From NCBI GenBank assembly GCA_030998225.1, contig JAPYXD010000704.1:14508001-14572000 (forward strand): DNA of 64,000 nt, written 5' to 3'. The DNA is from Diplolepis rosae. Lineage: Eukaryota; Arthropoda; Insecta; Hymenoptera; Diplolepididae. Of the stretch, positions 12,661 to 23,851 are shown in pieces. A model generated the notes under the pieces. That model had not been told where the DNA came from. It did not search any database and worked only from the letters and a program-made list of their open reading frames with translations. The position numbers were made by a program, and so were the translations under genes. Position 1 is the first letter of the stretch. Each line of letters starts with the position of its first letter.

Positions 12661-12673
12661 TTTTATATTAAAA

Positions 12674-12950
12674 TTTAAAGAATTTGAAAACTTTCTGTGG
12701 AAAAAAAAACGCTTTCGACTGCGCTGGGATTCGAGCCCAGATCTTTCGATTGCCGGTCGACAAGCGTCTTTTTCTCCACAGAAAGATATCAAATTGTTCA
12801 AATTTGAATTTGATTTGCATTTATTTGAGATATAAGAGTTTGAAGTTGTCTACGAGGACACCTGTCGGCAACGTATCCTATCTGATACGCCACTAGTGCT
12901 TCTCCGATAATGTAGGCAGTGGAAGAAATTTCAAAGTCAACTAATTAATT
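12674..12950 (-). mobile_element. tRNA-like SINE, copy 1
   Basis: The minus strand carries a tRNA T-arm/box B sequence (CTGGGCTCGAATCCCAG) and ends CAATTTGAAT... to TTCTTTAA. The 5' end is AATTAATTAGTTGACTTTG, followed by a CACTGCCTACATTATCGG block shared with copies 3 and 5. TTATATTA lies on both flanks and is the likely target duplication. It sits just left of the BTB exons, within the long intron. Confidence 0.7.
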
Positions 12951-13070
12951 ATTATATTAATAATATATAATATCAATTATACATAATTATAAAAAAACTC
13001 AGGAAATATATAATTTATAAATATTACAAACTGAACACATCTGAATAAATTGCAATTTGTAGCAACTTAC

Positions 13071-13235
13071 CTGTAGTTCTGCCTGTGAAACGTCAATTTC
13101 TCCCCTATAAACGAATTCGATGATGAATTTGAGATCATTGAAGCATACATCCTGGGGCATAATGATGGTGGGATGTTTGCAGGGGTTGGAAAGTAACAGC
13201 TTTTGAAAGTAGGAACTGCAGGCTGAAAGTACTAC
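13071..13235 (-). CDS. psq: BTB/POZ transcription factor, second coding exon (pipsqueak-like)
   Basis: This exon was found by reading the minus strand after the KAHK donor and is too short for a simple ORF scan. It opens after an acceptor ending GTTTTAG, encodes 55 residues in phase 0, and ends at CAG before a GTAAGT donor. The protein resumes [10 protein letters not shown], passes [10 protein letters not shown] and [10 protein letters not shown], and ends QAELQ. These continue the BTB fold: the VLSACSxYF helix, CKHP, and the conserved Y(R/K)GE(I/V) strand-helix. Both exons together give 101 BTB residues with no stop or frameshift, so the gene looks functional. The next exon should begin with the last BTB helices (roughly LLKTAxxLKIKGL). 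I could not find it at 1-13070, so the following intron is at least 13 kb and the rest of the gene lies past the left edge. Confidence 0.88.
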
Positions 13236-13339
13236 CTAAAACAAGTAAATTCAATTTCATTACGCCATCATCAACACTTCTGAATAAAAGAAGTCACAGC
13301 AAGAGAATTGCAATTTTCCTCCTCACTTAATTTGCCTAC
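13236..13339 (-). other. 104-bp intron splitting the BTB domain
   Basis: GT-AG intron in phase 0 between KAHK and VVLS. The donor reads GTAGGC and the acceptor GTTTTAG after a T-rich stretch. It is short, while the flanking introns are many kilobases long. Confidence 0.85.
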
Positions 13340-13484
13340 CTTGTGTGCCTTTAAGGATGCCTCGTTGCATGCCAGGGTGACGTCGACGAAGGCTTCTGTT
13401 TGTAGTAGCTGGTGGAAAACAGAAGTCATATTTGACTGATAGTTGTTCCAGCGCAGGCAGTAGTGCTGCCCGGCCATGCCTCCA
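13340..13484 (-). CDS. psq: BTB/POZ transcription factor, first coding exon (pipsqueak-like)
   Basis: The exon starts after a polypyrimidine acceptor ending TTTTTCAG, has a 7-base leader, and begins translation at ATG 13477. It encodes 46 residues starting [10 protein letters not shown] and ending SLKAHK, then a GTAGGC donor in phase 0. The signatures [18 protein letters not shown] and LKAHK are diagnostic of the insect BTB group (tramtrack, bric-a-brac, lola, broad, psq). From memory of the family, [20 protein letters not shown] fits Pipsqueak best. Pipsqueak is a nuclear protein that dimerises through BTB and binds GAGAG DNA through four C-terminal Psq helix-turn-helix repeats; those repeats are not in this window. 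An open frame runs on to 13271, but that is read-through into the intron. The BTB call is near certain. The paralogue call is less so, and another Psq-domain BTB protein is possible. Confidence 0.85.
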
Positions 13485-14569
13485 CTGAAAAACCAATTCC
13501 AAATTACTTTTCAATTATTACCAAACATCCGTTGTAAAAATGCTTTTTTATAATAAATTTTCACTTTTAGTGAAATAATTTTTTAGTAATTTACAATAAA
13601 TTGGAATACATTTCTACAAAAAATGTATTGTATTTTGTTGTAAAAACACCTTTCTACCTGATTTTATAGAAAAGAATAACTTCCATCTTAAAAATGAACT
13701 AATGTTTCAAAATTAGAGAGATTTCTCAATTTTTTACCGTTTACAAAGTTCGTTTCTATTTTAAACCATTTTTATTTTTACAATAAACAACCTTAAGGAA
13801 AATTCATTGGATTTAGTTATTTAAAAAAGATTAGAGAACTTGGACAAAAGTAAGTTTATTTTTTGTTAGCAGGGTATAAAATAAATTTAATTGAGGAAAA
13901 GATATATTTTCTTTTTAAATAAAAAACCTGACTTATTTCATCTTCACTAGAGGAGTTCGACAAAGAACTAGAGAGTGAGTAATAAAATAATTATATTGCA
14001 CCTGCTCCTCGTAAAGACTGAATATAGGTTCCTTATTACATTGCAAATTTCAATTTCATTACCTTCACTTCTCTCTATGCCTTCTAATTTTTACCATTTT
14101 TCAGAACCAGAATTACAAACTCTATCAGATTTGTAAAATCCCAAGATCAAACTCTTTCTCTCTTTCAGTCTCTTAAGTGGCGAAAATTAAAGCCAAATTT
14201 TAGAAGCAAGCATTCAACATCCCGGGAAAGGAAATGTGAATCGTTTCTTGGCTCTTTCAAACAAATAAAATTTAGCTCGATTTAAAGAAACCAAAATTCA
14301 GTTTCGCATTCAATTTTAGAAATTATAAGCGTATGCGATAAATGTGTCAAATAAATTTTGCATAACCTATTTAAAGCAGCCAATACTGGATGCCTTCAAT
14401 CCAATAAAGCTAGACCTGGCGAAGGTGTATGTAACTCTATATAAATCTCTTCTATTATTATCAGTTATCAAAAATATCTCTTGTACAATAAAATTATTCT
14501 GATTAATCTTTAAAGTATCTGACAATAGCAGCTCTTCCTGGATTTGTAAACAGAACACGATCTCCCTTC
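13485..14569. other. Probable psq 5' intron, AT-rich
   Basis: It lies immediately upstream (rightwards) of the BTB start exon acceptor. No coding or repeat content was recognised. Confidence 0.45.
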
Positions 14570-15100
14570 CACCTTTAAAGGTTCCTCTTCCTTCATGAAC
14601 TGAAAAAATGCCCTAACACCTTCGCAAAATCACACTTATTGATTAAAGCGCCATCGACGAGCAGCAAATAACACGTGGAAAGTACCTGTAGTGTGCACCC
14701 CAATAGGGACCAGTCTCCATAAAAAGGTCCTTCTCACCGATATATCACCAGCGGGCAGAGTATGAATGCGAAAAAGAGAGGACAAAGTCGAGCAGACTCG
14801 AGGAACCCAAGGATACTAACGATAAGTAAAAAACGTCAGAAAAAGGAAAAAAGAAAAGAAAACTCAGAGAGCACTAAAACCGAAGACACTAAAGATAGAG
14901 ATGAGGTAAAAGAAAAAAAAGGAAGGAAGAGCGATGAAGGTGAGAGACATGAAAGATTCGCGTCTGAGGAGTGGTTGGAGGAAGACTGATAATCCGAGAT
15001 GAACAACTGGGGAGAGGCACTTTTGCGACGTTTCCGAAGATGTTCTCCGATCCGTTACCAAAACCAATGATGACTTTTTTCGCACAAGTTCACGCAATAT
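14570..15100. promoter_or_regulatory. GC-richer, purine-rich island upstream of BTB exons
   Basis: 14640-14760 is a unique GC-richer segment with a weak minus-strand donor (CTACAG then GTACTT at 14685). 14760-15000 is strongly purine-rich on the plus strand (AGAAAA, GAGAG, GAAGG words). A 75-residue Lys/Glu frame here (14762-14989) reflects the composition, not a protein family. It is a candidate untranslated exon or GAGA-type regulatory DNA. Confidence 0.3.
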
Positions 15101-15711
15101 TCAAAAGTCAAAAAATTGAGATCTTTTTCGCGATTTGTTTTTTGTTTTTTTTATTGACAAGATCCTGAACAAAGTTCGGGCGTTGGTCTCTCGACATTCA
15201 CCTGTTCTGTGAATCGTCTTTATCAGTCTCTATCTATCTGAGTCTTTATACGGCCCGTTCTTGCTTATCTGTCCGTAAGCATACGGACTTTTATCAGCTG
15301 CTTAGGCGTGAGACGATAAAAAAAACTCTCTAAGCTCACCTCGTTTCGTATCTCTTAATTTCTCTCGTTCTCTTGATGGTGTTCTTTCTCTTTTCTTCAT
15401 TTAGTTTTCTCATCTAGTATCCATTTACAGGTTTTATTATCTCTCTTTTATCCAAACTTTGATCTTTTTCTTGTACACTTTAAATATCTCTTTTTCTCTT
15501 ATCTACACTTTTTTTATTTTTTTATTACTTCTACGTTTTATTTCTTACCCTTTCTTCCTCAATTTGATTTTTGAGTTTCTCATTTTCTGCTCCGATGGGG
15601 TTTTTCATAATTGCGGTTACTTTATTTGGTTTAATTGGATCACTTCTCTCTTATTCACATTTTATTAATTCGTCTCTTTTTGGCTTGATACGATGAGCTC
15701 ATTGCATTTAC
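15101..15711. other. T/C-rich DNA, nothing coding
   Basis: Dense CTCTC, TTTCTC and CTTTT words give hydrophobic-looking shadow frames. No gene is supported. Confidence 0.45.
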
Positions 15712-15877
15712 CTGCTTTACTTGTGTGCCACTCATGTACGATTTTCACACACCTGGTGTGTTTACCAACCCGCCTTCTTGTCTCGCTACATTGGTGCATA
15801 TCGGTGTAAATGATAATATCATATTCAGGAAAAGAGTAGAGTAATCCACCCATTTTCAGCGAACTCTTATCAATCAA
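15712..15877 (-). other. Possible 5' untranslated exon upstream of the BTB exons
   Basis: On the minus strand a 166-base block has a good acceptor (GTGATTTTCAG) and a good donor (CAG then GTAAATG). It is more GC-rich than its surroundings. It lies 2.2 kb upstream of the BTB start exon in the same orientation, so it could be a 5' UTR exon. It is open in one frame for the whole exon (the open frame runs 15665-15907), with an ATG near its start. If spliced to 13484 that frame would overlap the BTB ATG in a different register. No protein family is recognised. This is a splice-site prediction only. Confidence 0.3.
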
Positions 15878-16675
15878 CTGAAAATCACAAATTGGAAATG
15901 AGAGCAATGAATTTGATTTGTGAGATGAATATTTCTTGAGTTTTACTTAGATTTTCCTAACTATCGAAAAAATTTGGAAAATTTTTATTCTCAAAACTAC
16001 GATTTTTGATTTTGAAAACTGAGAGATAAAGGTTTGAAAATGCTAAGTTTAATTATTTCCCAAGTTATCATATTTTCAATTTGAAAGCCTCTAATTTTCA
16101 TTGAATAAAAATTTTTTAAATCTTTTGATTTTTAAAGATAAACATTGACAAAGTTTATACATATTGGGACTTTTGATTTGCTTTTGATAACGTGACAGAC
16201 TTTTTTCTTATAAATTACAAATTCAAAAACGGATTTTCAAATGTTCAAAAAAAATATTTACTTGAAAGCTTTTATTCTTGACTGATTTTTTTTTTATATC
16301 GATTAATACCCATTTTTTAAGACTAATGAGATTTTAATAAACTAGAGCTTACTTCCCTGGAAAGAAAATTGCACACAACTTAATTGAGTTTAATCTTTCA
16401 AAAATAAATAAGATAATGCCAAACATAGTCATTCGCTTAGATTTTGTATTTAAAAATAAATTCATCATGAATTTAGGCATTTAAAATAATCCAAAATTGG
16501 ATGTGTTCAAGCTTTTTGAATGATAAACTTTGAAAGAAATTTGAAATCTTAAAAACTGAATCCGTGGGTAAATAAAAAAAATCTAATTTAGGTATGTTTA
16601 ACGTCCAAGTATTGATAATTATGAAGAAGAAAACGGGCACAATTCGGACATTTATTTTCAGATCTTTAAAAATTT
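15878..16675. other. AT-rich DNA, nothing recognised
   Basis: No feature is supported. Confidence 0.5.
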
Positions 16676-16677
16676 TT

Positions 16678-16720
16678 GCCAACGTTTCGCTTCCACTCCA
16701 GAAGCATCATTAGGGCATAC
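16678..16720 (-). ncRNA. Hammerhead-like motif, variant CTAATGA
   Basis: The minus strand reads CTAATGA, an extra T, stem GCTTC, loop TGGAGTG, stem GAAGC, then GAAAC GTTGG. The stem II sequence differs from the other copies but still pairs fully. The core G of CTGATGA is A here, which should abolish hammerhead activity. Confidence 0.4.
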
Positions 16721-16881
16721 AAAATTCAGCCATAAATTACATTACATGGAATTTTTCGTTTTCTTCTTCATAAATAAAATCTAAAACAAAAACTGATTTT
16801 TACTATCATATAAATAATCATTTCAAAATATTATTATAATAGAAAGCTTCTTCCAAGAGTTAAGATAGAATATAAATTCAA

Positions 16882-16993
16882 ATCGACCGGCAATCAAAAG
16901 ACCTGGGCTCGAATCCCAGCGCAGTCGAAAGCGTCTTTTTTTCCACAGATAGATTTTCCAATTCTTTAAAAAAAAAAAAAAAAAAAAAAAAAT
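16882..16993 (+). mobile_element. tRNA-like SINE, copy 2, 5'-truncated with poly(A)
   Basis: It contains box B (GGGCTCGAATCCC), the GCAGTCGAAAGCGTC block and the 3' end TTCTTTAAA followed by a run of about 24 A. ATAGAATATAA occurs on both sides as a likely target duplication. The poly(A) end supports insertion by reverse transcription. Confidence 0.7.
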
Positions 16994-16999
16994 AGAATA

Positions 17000-17865
17000 G
17001 AATATAACAATTAGTGGTGAAATTTCTTCGAAATTACGTACCCCACTTTTAGAAATCATAAAACAGAGTTGTTATGATTCATGAAACTAAGCAAGATTTC
17101 AAGGTGGTTAAAATTTGCAATTTTTGGTGTACTTAGACTATGTAAGTATGTCACTGCATATAAATGTATGTAGCCTGCTCCATCTTTAATCATGTATGCT
17201 TATAAGTTACGTAAATTGCGTAGTATCTCGCATGAATAGCTTACGTGAAAGTTTGATAAAGCGAGATAATGAAAGCGAAGAAATACCTTGTTTACTATCA
17301 AGGTGGAAAGAGCTTTTCTCACTTCTTACTGAGCACTATATCAAGGGCAATTAATGACCTGTTGCATCAATCTCACTAAAAATTCATGAGGAAATTTATT
17401 GTCCATGGTTATATTACTGACACATTGCAAGTTTGCATTTAGCTTCTCAATAAAATCATGACCATGCATGAAAAGCGAAATTTTTTCGATTTTCGTTTCA
17501 TGTTTTGGTATTTCGATTTTAACAAAAAAAGTTTGATTTTGATGGCGTTATATTAATTTTAACCAAAAATTTGCCTACAATGAGAATTTCATTGCTCAAG
17601 ATTTTATGGTATTTTGCAAAATAAAACAAAATTAAGTCACTGAAATCCAAAGCTTCGAGTACTCATAATTAAAGGAATAAAACGAACTTTGAATTATTAA
17701 GCGAACATTTCCTTCATCCATTTAGACCCAAGGACAGATCAAAAGAAGTAGAATAAAGGTTAATATTGAGATAAGAGAATTTGATGGAATGTTTTTATCT
17801 CAATATTAATTTTTGTGCTATATCTATAAATCTGCTTATAATTCTTAAAGAATCGATACAGTTAA
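17000..17865. other. AT-rich DNA, nothing recognised
   Basis: No feature is supported. Confidence 0.5.
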
Positions 17866-18436
17866 TTAAGGTGCTACACTCGCGAAAATCAAGCCTCAGG
17901 AAAAAATAAATAACTTTGCTTTCAAGAAAAGCAATATCATTATTAAAGGGATCATTAAAAAGGGGAAAGATTATATGAAAAAAAAATATTTTTAAACACA
18001 GAATAATAATTTTATTTATTAATTGATGCGATTCTAATAAATCACGGATCATTTTTTTGGGAAAAAGATTTTGTACAACTTGACTGTTTCCAATTTTTGA
18101 AAATGAATCAATTATTATCAAATTCAGCAATTTGTTTTTAAAAATTTTGTTTTCGAAAATTGTTTTTAATGACTTCAACCATTAAAAATTTCTTTTAAAA
18201 AATTGGAAACTGTCAAGTTGTAGAGAATCTTTTCCCTAAAAGAATGATCTGTGATTTATTAGGATCGCATCATTTTTTTAAATTCGGCACGAAGCAATAA
18301 GAACAAAAGTTCGGACAAAAATAAAAATTATTAAAAAAATTATTTTTCTGTTTCAAATTTTTTTCATCGAAAATAATCTAAAGAAAAATAATTTATTTTT
18401 GCCTGAGGCTTGATTTTCGCGAGTGTAGCACTTTAA
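17866..18436. mobile_element. TTAA-flanked palindromic MITE, 571 bp
   Basis: TTAA is at both ends. The arms begin with GTGCTACACTCGCGAAAATC and its complement and pair for well over 100 bases, including GCCTCAGG and the TTTGGGAAAAAGATT / AATCTTTTCCCTAAA pair near 18060 and 18220. It is related to 37238-37889 (shared GACCTCAGGC-type arm and inner AATAATTTTATTAAT). It is non-coding; the 127-residue minus frame here is a shadow. Confidence 0.85.
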
Positions 18437-18612
18437 ATAATATTATACATTATTTTTCTCTTTGATAGTTTATTTCGATTTTTTCGTTTTTTTTTACATT
18501 CTCATCATGGATGAGAAGGTACTGGTTTTATGTGAAAAATGACTTTCGAAATTTTCATCAAATCTTTACGTTTTGAGACCCCCTGAGTCAGAAAAAAGGG
18601 TTTTTACGAAAG

Positions 18613-18636
18613 TGTCTGTCTGTCTGTCTGTCTGTA
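18613..18636. repeat. (TCTG)n microsatellite
   Basis: Simple tetranucleotide repeat inside the left arm. The reverse complement is at 21464-21487 in the right arm. Confidence 0.9.
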
Positions 18637-20038
18637 GGTCGTGTGCGGCATAACTCTCGACAGAATTATCAGATTGAATTGAACTTTGGTACACTTTAAC
18701 GGAGCCGAAAAAGTAAGGACAAGTTCGTTAACCAGCCACATCCAATCAAAATTGAGGGATTGAGCACTACTTTTGTGTTTTTGAAAATAATTTTTTAAGA
18801 AAATAAAAAATTTCAATACTGGTTTTTGATAGTGCTCATGAATCTCTACAAATTATCCTGATAACATTTTTTGATTAAATCAAAATTAGAAATGTTACAG
18901 CATATTCAAATTCGAAAAAAGTCAATATCAAAATTCCATTTTTAAGTTAAATTATACGAGATACGAAAAAACGTTGTGATACAATATTATTTTTTACATA
19001 AAGACCTACAAATTTGAATTGTAACATTTTTTCATAAGATGCATATTTTTCTTATTAATTTAAAAAAAAACCATTGAAAATCCAAAATTCAATTTTTTAA
19101 CAATAATATGTGAAATACGAAAAAAACGTAAGAATACAAAGTTGTTCGTTTCAAAAAGATCTACAAATTTTGTCTCACACAGTTTCTGATAAAAGATATA
19201 TTTTTCGTTTCAATTCCAAAAAATACGATTAAAATTCAAAAATTCCATTTATTAGACAAAATATGTGAGATACAAAAAAAAATTTTAGATGAAAAATTGT
19301 TTGGCTAAATAAGGTCTACACATTCTTATCGAGAAATTTCTCGACAGGATGTATATTTTAATTTTTTGATTTTTAATATTGAAAAAATTCGATTTTTTTC
19401 ACCAAAATATGTGAGATACGAAATAAGCGTTGTTCTGCAAAATCGTTTCCTTAAATAAAGTCTACGGTTGTTTTTCCTTTTTGAGATATTTGGAAGAAAA
19501 TAAATTTATCAATAATCATGTAATTTATTAAAAAGTTACAAAAATGCATACAGAAAATCGAGCGCGAAGCGCGAGTGTCATGATGAGAATGTGTTCCTTA
19601 AGGCCGATAGAGCCTTAAGTAAATTGAATTTCCTGTTTCACTTAAACTGAAAAAAAAACTTAGTGAATTTGAGAAAATGACTAATTTACATCATCTTTAA
19701 TATCATTAAATTGATTTGAGCTTCAGTATTAAATTATAAGAAATAAACTTAAACGTATGCAAAGAGCACAAGACCGAGCGCGAAGCGCGACGTTCGAAAA
19801 TTCCGGAGCGTGTAGCGCGTGATTGCCCATTTTGCCATATAAGTAAAACTGCTCCCATAAAATTCGATATGCTAGTTTATTTTACAGGTAAGATAATACA
19901 AATTCTCGGCCCTAAACACTGTTAAATAACGGGTTTCGGATTCAGAATCTTCTTACTCTGATTTCGAGTTTCCATTTGCAGGTTTCTAAAAACATGGGAT
20001 TCGTTTTCCATTCTTAGAATTGACCATTCATTAATCAT

Positions 20039-20237
20039 CACTGAGAAAAAAATTTATGCAACAAAACTTTTTTTGTTGTACTGACAAAACATTTTGTTGC
20101 CCTAACGAAACCTTTTTGTTTAAGTAACCAAAATTTCATTGATATAGCAAAATATTTTGTTGGCGCAACAAAAGAATTTTGTTGCATAAATACCAACAAA
20201 ATATTTTTGTTGATTTGACAAAACTGTTTTCTCAGTG
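20039..20237. mobile_element. Hairpin MITE with CACTGAGAAAA ends, 199 bp
   Basis: The ends are CACTGAGAAAA and TTTTCTCAGTG. The interior is built from repeats of CAACAAAA and its complement TTTTGTTG. It is inserted in the middle part of the 3.1 kb composite. Confidence 0.75.
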
Positions 20238-21825
20238 ATAAAAGTCGTTTATTTATTTACCCAAAATACAAATTTGAAGAAATTTATTATAATTTTATTT
20301 TTCCTATAAGATATAATTCAATATTAAGAATTAAAAATTGCAGAAACCGAAGAAAGTACTTATTTTCAAAATACCTAAGCTATTTTGTCGTTTGACCGTT
20401 TTTATCTATCGATACGCTTTCTCGACTATCGACAAAGAGTATCACTTGAATTTCTCGAGGTTTTCAGATTCGTGAGAGACCAGAAATAAGAACAATCGAT
20501 TCTAAAGTCAAACAAACTAATTCGCTTTTATCATTTCCACAGAAACTGTGACTTGAAACCGTAAGAGATAAAATATTTTTCAAATTGTATTCTTCGATAT
20601 TTTTCCTACAACATTCGACTATCTCTTTTATATTTTTTTCACTTCTTCGTTTTTATATTTTTTGAATTATTTTAGAAAAAAAGTTTATGAAATTTAAGAC
20701 AAGATTTTTTTTCTGTTAATTAAATAAAAGCGGGTACAGGACCTTAACATTTTTTAGGGTCGAAATTTTAAGTTTATTAGTAATTACTAGATTGAGTAAT
20801 ATTTTTCCAAAATCTTCGCGCTCCGTTCTTCGTGGACCTCGCGCTTCGCGCTCGGTCTTGTGCTCTTCGCATACATTTAAGTTTATTTCTTATATTTTGA
20901 TACTGAAGCTCAAACCAATTTTATAATAATATTACAGATGATGTGAATTACACATTTTCTCAAAGTCACTGAATTTCTTTTTGAATTTAAGTGAAACAGG
21001 AAATTCAATTTACTTAAGGCTCTATCGGCCTTAAGGAACACATTCTCATCATGACACTCGCGCTTCGCGCTCGATTTTCTGTATACATTTCAGTATAACT
21101 TTTTAATAAATTACATGATTAAAAGAATTTACTTTCTTCCACATATCTAAAAAGGAAAAACAATCGTAGACTTTATTTAAGGAAACGATTTTGCAGAACA
21201 ACGCTTATTTCGTATCTCACATATTTTGGTGAAAAAAATCGAATTTTTTCAATATTAAAAATCAAAAAATTAAAATATACATCCTGTCGAGAAATTTCTC
21301 GATAAGAATGTGTAGACCTTATTTAGCCAAACAATTTTTCATCTAAAATTTTTTTTTGTATCTCACATATTTTGTCTAAAAAATGGAATTTTTGAATTTT
21401 AATCGTATTTTTTGGAATTCAATCTGATAATTCTGTCGAGAGTTATGCCGCACACGACCTACAGACAGACAGACAGACAGACAGACACTTTCGTAAAAAC
21501 CCTTTTTTCTGACTCAGGGGGTCTCAAAACGTAAAGATTTGATGAAAATTTCGAAAGTCATTTTTCGCATAAAACCAATACCTTCTCATCCATGATGAGA
21601 ATGTAAAAAAATAGGACTTGACTGATTTGAATTAACATAGGACTTTAATTTTTTCTCTTAATTACTATTTAGTCTAATACTTCACAAGATATACATTCTA
21701 GATGGATATTGATCTCTAAACGGTTTTTGATGAATTAGCAAATTTACTTGCTGAACAAAATTAATAAATCTAATGTTCCATATTATCTCCAGAGATCAGG
21801 TCTTACAAGCTAAAATAAAATGAGC

Positions 21826-22050
21826 TACTCTCTAAATCTGAATCAGTCAAATTTTCACTTATTGAATCAGTGATTTGCCTTTTCACTGATTCATTAGTGA
21901 ACCATATATTTTTCACTGTCAAATATGTTAATTTTCACTGAAGTAATCAGTGAAATTTGATTGATTCACAGTAACCGCTTTTTAGCTATTTGAATCAGTC
22001 AAATATCACTAATAATCAGTATATTTTGACTGATTCATATTTAGAGAGTA
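21826..22050. mobile_element. TA-flanked hairpin MITE, 225 bp
   Basis: TA then CTCTCTAAATCTGAATCAGT at the left, with the complement ACTGATTCATATTTAGAGAG then TA at the right. AATCAGTGA and TCACTGA words are reiterated inside. A decayed relative of one end appears at 53270-53300 (CTCTATATCTGAATCGGTTA). Confidence 0.8.
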
Positions 22051-22143
22051 TATGCTTCCCTTATTTAATGAAATTTTTTTCCTGAGATTATCATCTTTAG
22101 AATACTTCAAAATTCTTCGAATCATATGCATTCAATATTAAAT

Positions 22144-22420
22144 TAATTAGTTGAGTTTGAAATTTTTGTCACTGCCTACATTATCGGAGGATCACTAGTC
22201 GCGTATCAGATAGGATACGTTGTCGACAGGTGTCCTCGTAGACAATTTCAAACTCTTATATCGCAAATAATGCAAATAAATTCAATATTTAAAGAATTTG
22301 AAAATCTTTATGTGGAAAAAATGACGCTTTCGACTGCGCTGGGATTCGAGCCCAGGGCTCGAATCCCAGCGCAGTCGCAAGCGTCAATTTTTGAACAGAA
22401 AGATTTTCAAATTCTTTAAA
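22144..22420 (+). mobile_element. tRNA-like SINE, copy 3
   Basis: It starts TAATTAGTTGAGTTTGAAAT, has the CACTGCCTACATTATCGGAG block, an inverted pair of GGGCTCGAATCCCAGCGCAG segments, and ends TTCTTTAAA. A 14-bp direct repeat ATTCAATATTAAAT lies on each side, the target duplication. The tRNA-like A-box segment is absent, so the two T-arm halves meet head to head. Confidence 0.8.
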
Positions 22421-22599
22421 TATTCAATATTAAATGTTCCACTTGTGAAAATCCTTGTAGGCAAAACCAAGAGAGTGAATGTATCAAAAAATGAAGGGGA
22501 TTTGAGAAATTTTTGAAATAACGATTTATTAATTAAAGAAATCCATAGACTTCTAGTGGTTAGTTATATAAAATATTGCATTAGTGTTCATTTCATTTT

Positions 22600-23300
22600 T
22601 ACTTGGTTCACTCAGACCCAGTCTCGAAAAAGACACGAGAAGAACGTTCTATTCCATCTTCCTTCCTTTCTTTCAGAGTTTCAAAGCGTCCCTCATTCTC
22701 TCAGTCTCCGTTCCTCCCTTCCACGATTCATCTCAATTTTTCTTTGGGTTTTTTCAATTTCTCCCTCTCCCTCTATCTCGTTTCTTTTTCGATGAGTCGG
22801 TCTCCAAGCGAGTTCGCAGTTTGCGTCTTTCTTTATCTCTCTCCAGTTGTATATTTCTTTTTCTCCATCTCTCGTTCTAGCTCGCCCAACCTCTTCATGA
22901 GTCCTTCTTTGTCTTCTTCATTCTCTTTGGCGCTGGATCCATGATTCCGTCCTTCTTTTTCTCTCCCTTGGTTTCATTTACTCGTACCTTTGTCCCTCCC
23001 ACGTTGCCGAAGACGCTATTTTCTCTTGGCCCCTTTTCTTCATGGTCTCCCTGCACACCTTCCACCCTCGGTGACTCCAACGATCTTACTTCTCTCCAGC
23101 TCCCCTTCACCCTCTCATCCCTACCTCATACTTTCTTCTTGCCCTCCTCTTTTACGTTTTTCCAGCGTTATCGACGTTCCTCGCTTGTCGGGGGTTTCTT
23201 TTCGCAGCTCGTCCTGAACCAACCCTGGGGCTTCACGGGGCTGCAACGGAAACTAAGACTTTCACTGCTTTCGCAATACAAGACTAGAAGAAAAGATGAG
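22600..23300. promoter_or_regulatory. Pyrimidine-rich (GAGA on minus strand) island
   Basis: About 700 bases dense in CTCTC, TTCTTT and CCTC, plus a GC-richer part at 22930-23260. Open frames of 66-143 residues occur in several phases and both strands, which indicates composition, not coding. GAGAG on the minus strand is the DNA word bound by GAF and Psq, so it may be regulatory. Confidence 0.35.
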
Positions 23301-23629
23301 GAAACCCTTCCAAAAAATTTCACTATCCTTTTTGTCAGAAGCGGCTTCTTTCAATTATTTATATTCATTTGAAGATATTGTTATTTAGGAGATAATAAAA
23401 CAGATTTATTTGTCGCAAAGTTATCTAATTTCTTTGATAATTTTTTTTTATACTAGCGGGTTATAAAGTGGATTTTATTGTCCTGTGCGGGGCAAACAAA
23501 TCCATTTTCTGGTCCCTTAGTAGAAGAAACACTCGCAAAATAAATTTTTCTTTCCCTAGTTTCACAATATACTATTAAAATGTGGATGATAATTTAATCC
23601 AAATGAGTAAACAGTGATTGGTTTATTAT
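23301..23629. other. AT-rich DNA, nothing recognised
   Basis: No feature is supported. Confidence 0.5.
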
Positions 23630-23851
23630 CAGTGGCGTAGCTTAACCTTGCGGGGCCCAGGTGGACAATTTCTTTGGGGCCCTCTTAACTAAAAAAAATC
23701 TCAATATATTTATAACGCAATAATAATAACATTTTTAGTATTTTTTTAGAAATACAATAATTAGTATTGGAAGGACCAATCTATAGATGGCCTATGAATT
23801 TGGGGGCCCCGGTGATTGCCACCTGCAACACCCCCGCTAACTACGTCACTG
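23630..23851. mobile_element. hAT-type MITE with 8-bp target duplication
   Basis: It starts CAGTGGCGTAGC and ends GCTAACTACGTCACTG, an imperfect terminal inverted repeat of the hAT style. TTTATTAT stands directly on both sides (23622-23629 and 23852-23859), the 8-bp duplication expected for hAT. GGGGCCC words lie near both ends. It is 222 bp and non-coding, and the identical flanks suggest a fairly recent insertion. Confidence 0.9.

Larger units (their letters stand above)
18493..21607. mobile_element. 3.1 kb inverted-repeat composite with GCGCGAAGCGCG words
   Basis: The two outer parts are inverted copies: 18493-19620 and 21000-21607. Both carry TACATTCTCATCAT ends, ACCCCCTGAGTCAGAAAAAA, a (TCTG)n run and GTCGTGTGCGGCATAACTCT. 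The right arm lacks about 530 bases corresponding to 18680-19210. GATGAGAATGTGTTCCTTAA marks the inner end of each arm, so each arm looks like a unit of its own, and the 1.4 kb between is flanked by AGGCCGATAGAGCCTTAAG in inverse orientation. CG-dense words such as GAGCGCGAAGCGCGA recur near 19560, 19777, 20845 and 21060. No protein is encoded. Confidence 0.75.

Noticed and set aside
17795..18178. A 127-residue minus-strand protein
   Set aside because: It lies wholly in the arms of a palindromic MITE.
22556..23372. Proline/serine-rich protein gene suggested by overlapping frames up to 143 residues
   Set aside because: Frames are open in several phases and both strands because the DNA is pyrimidine-rich; no conserved motif or splice structure.
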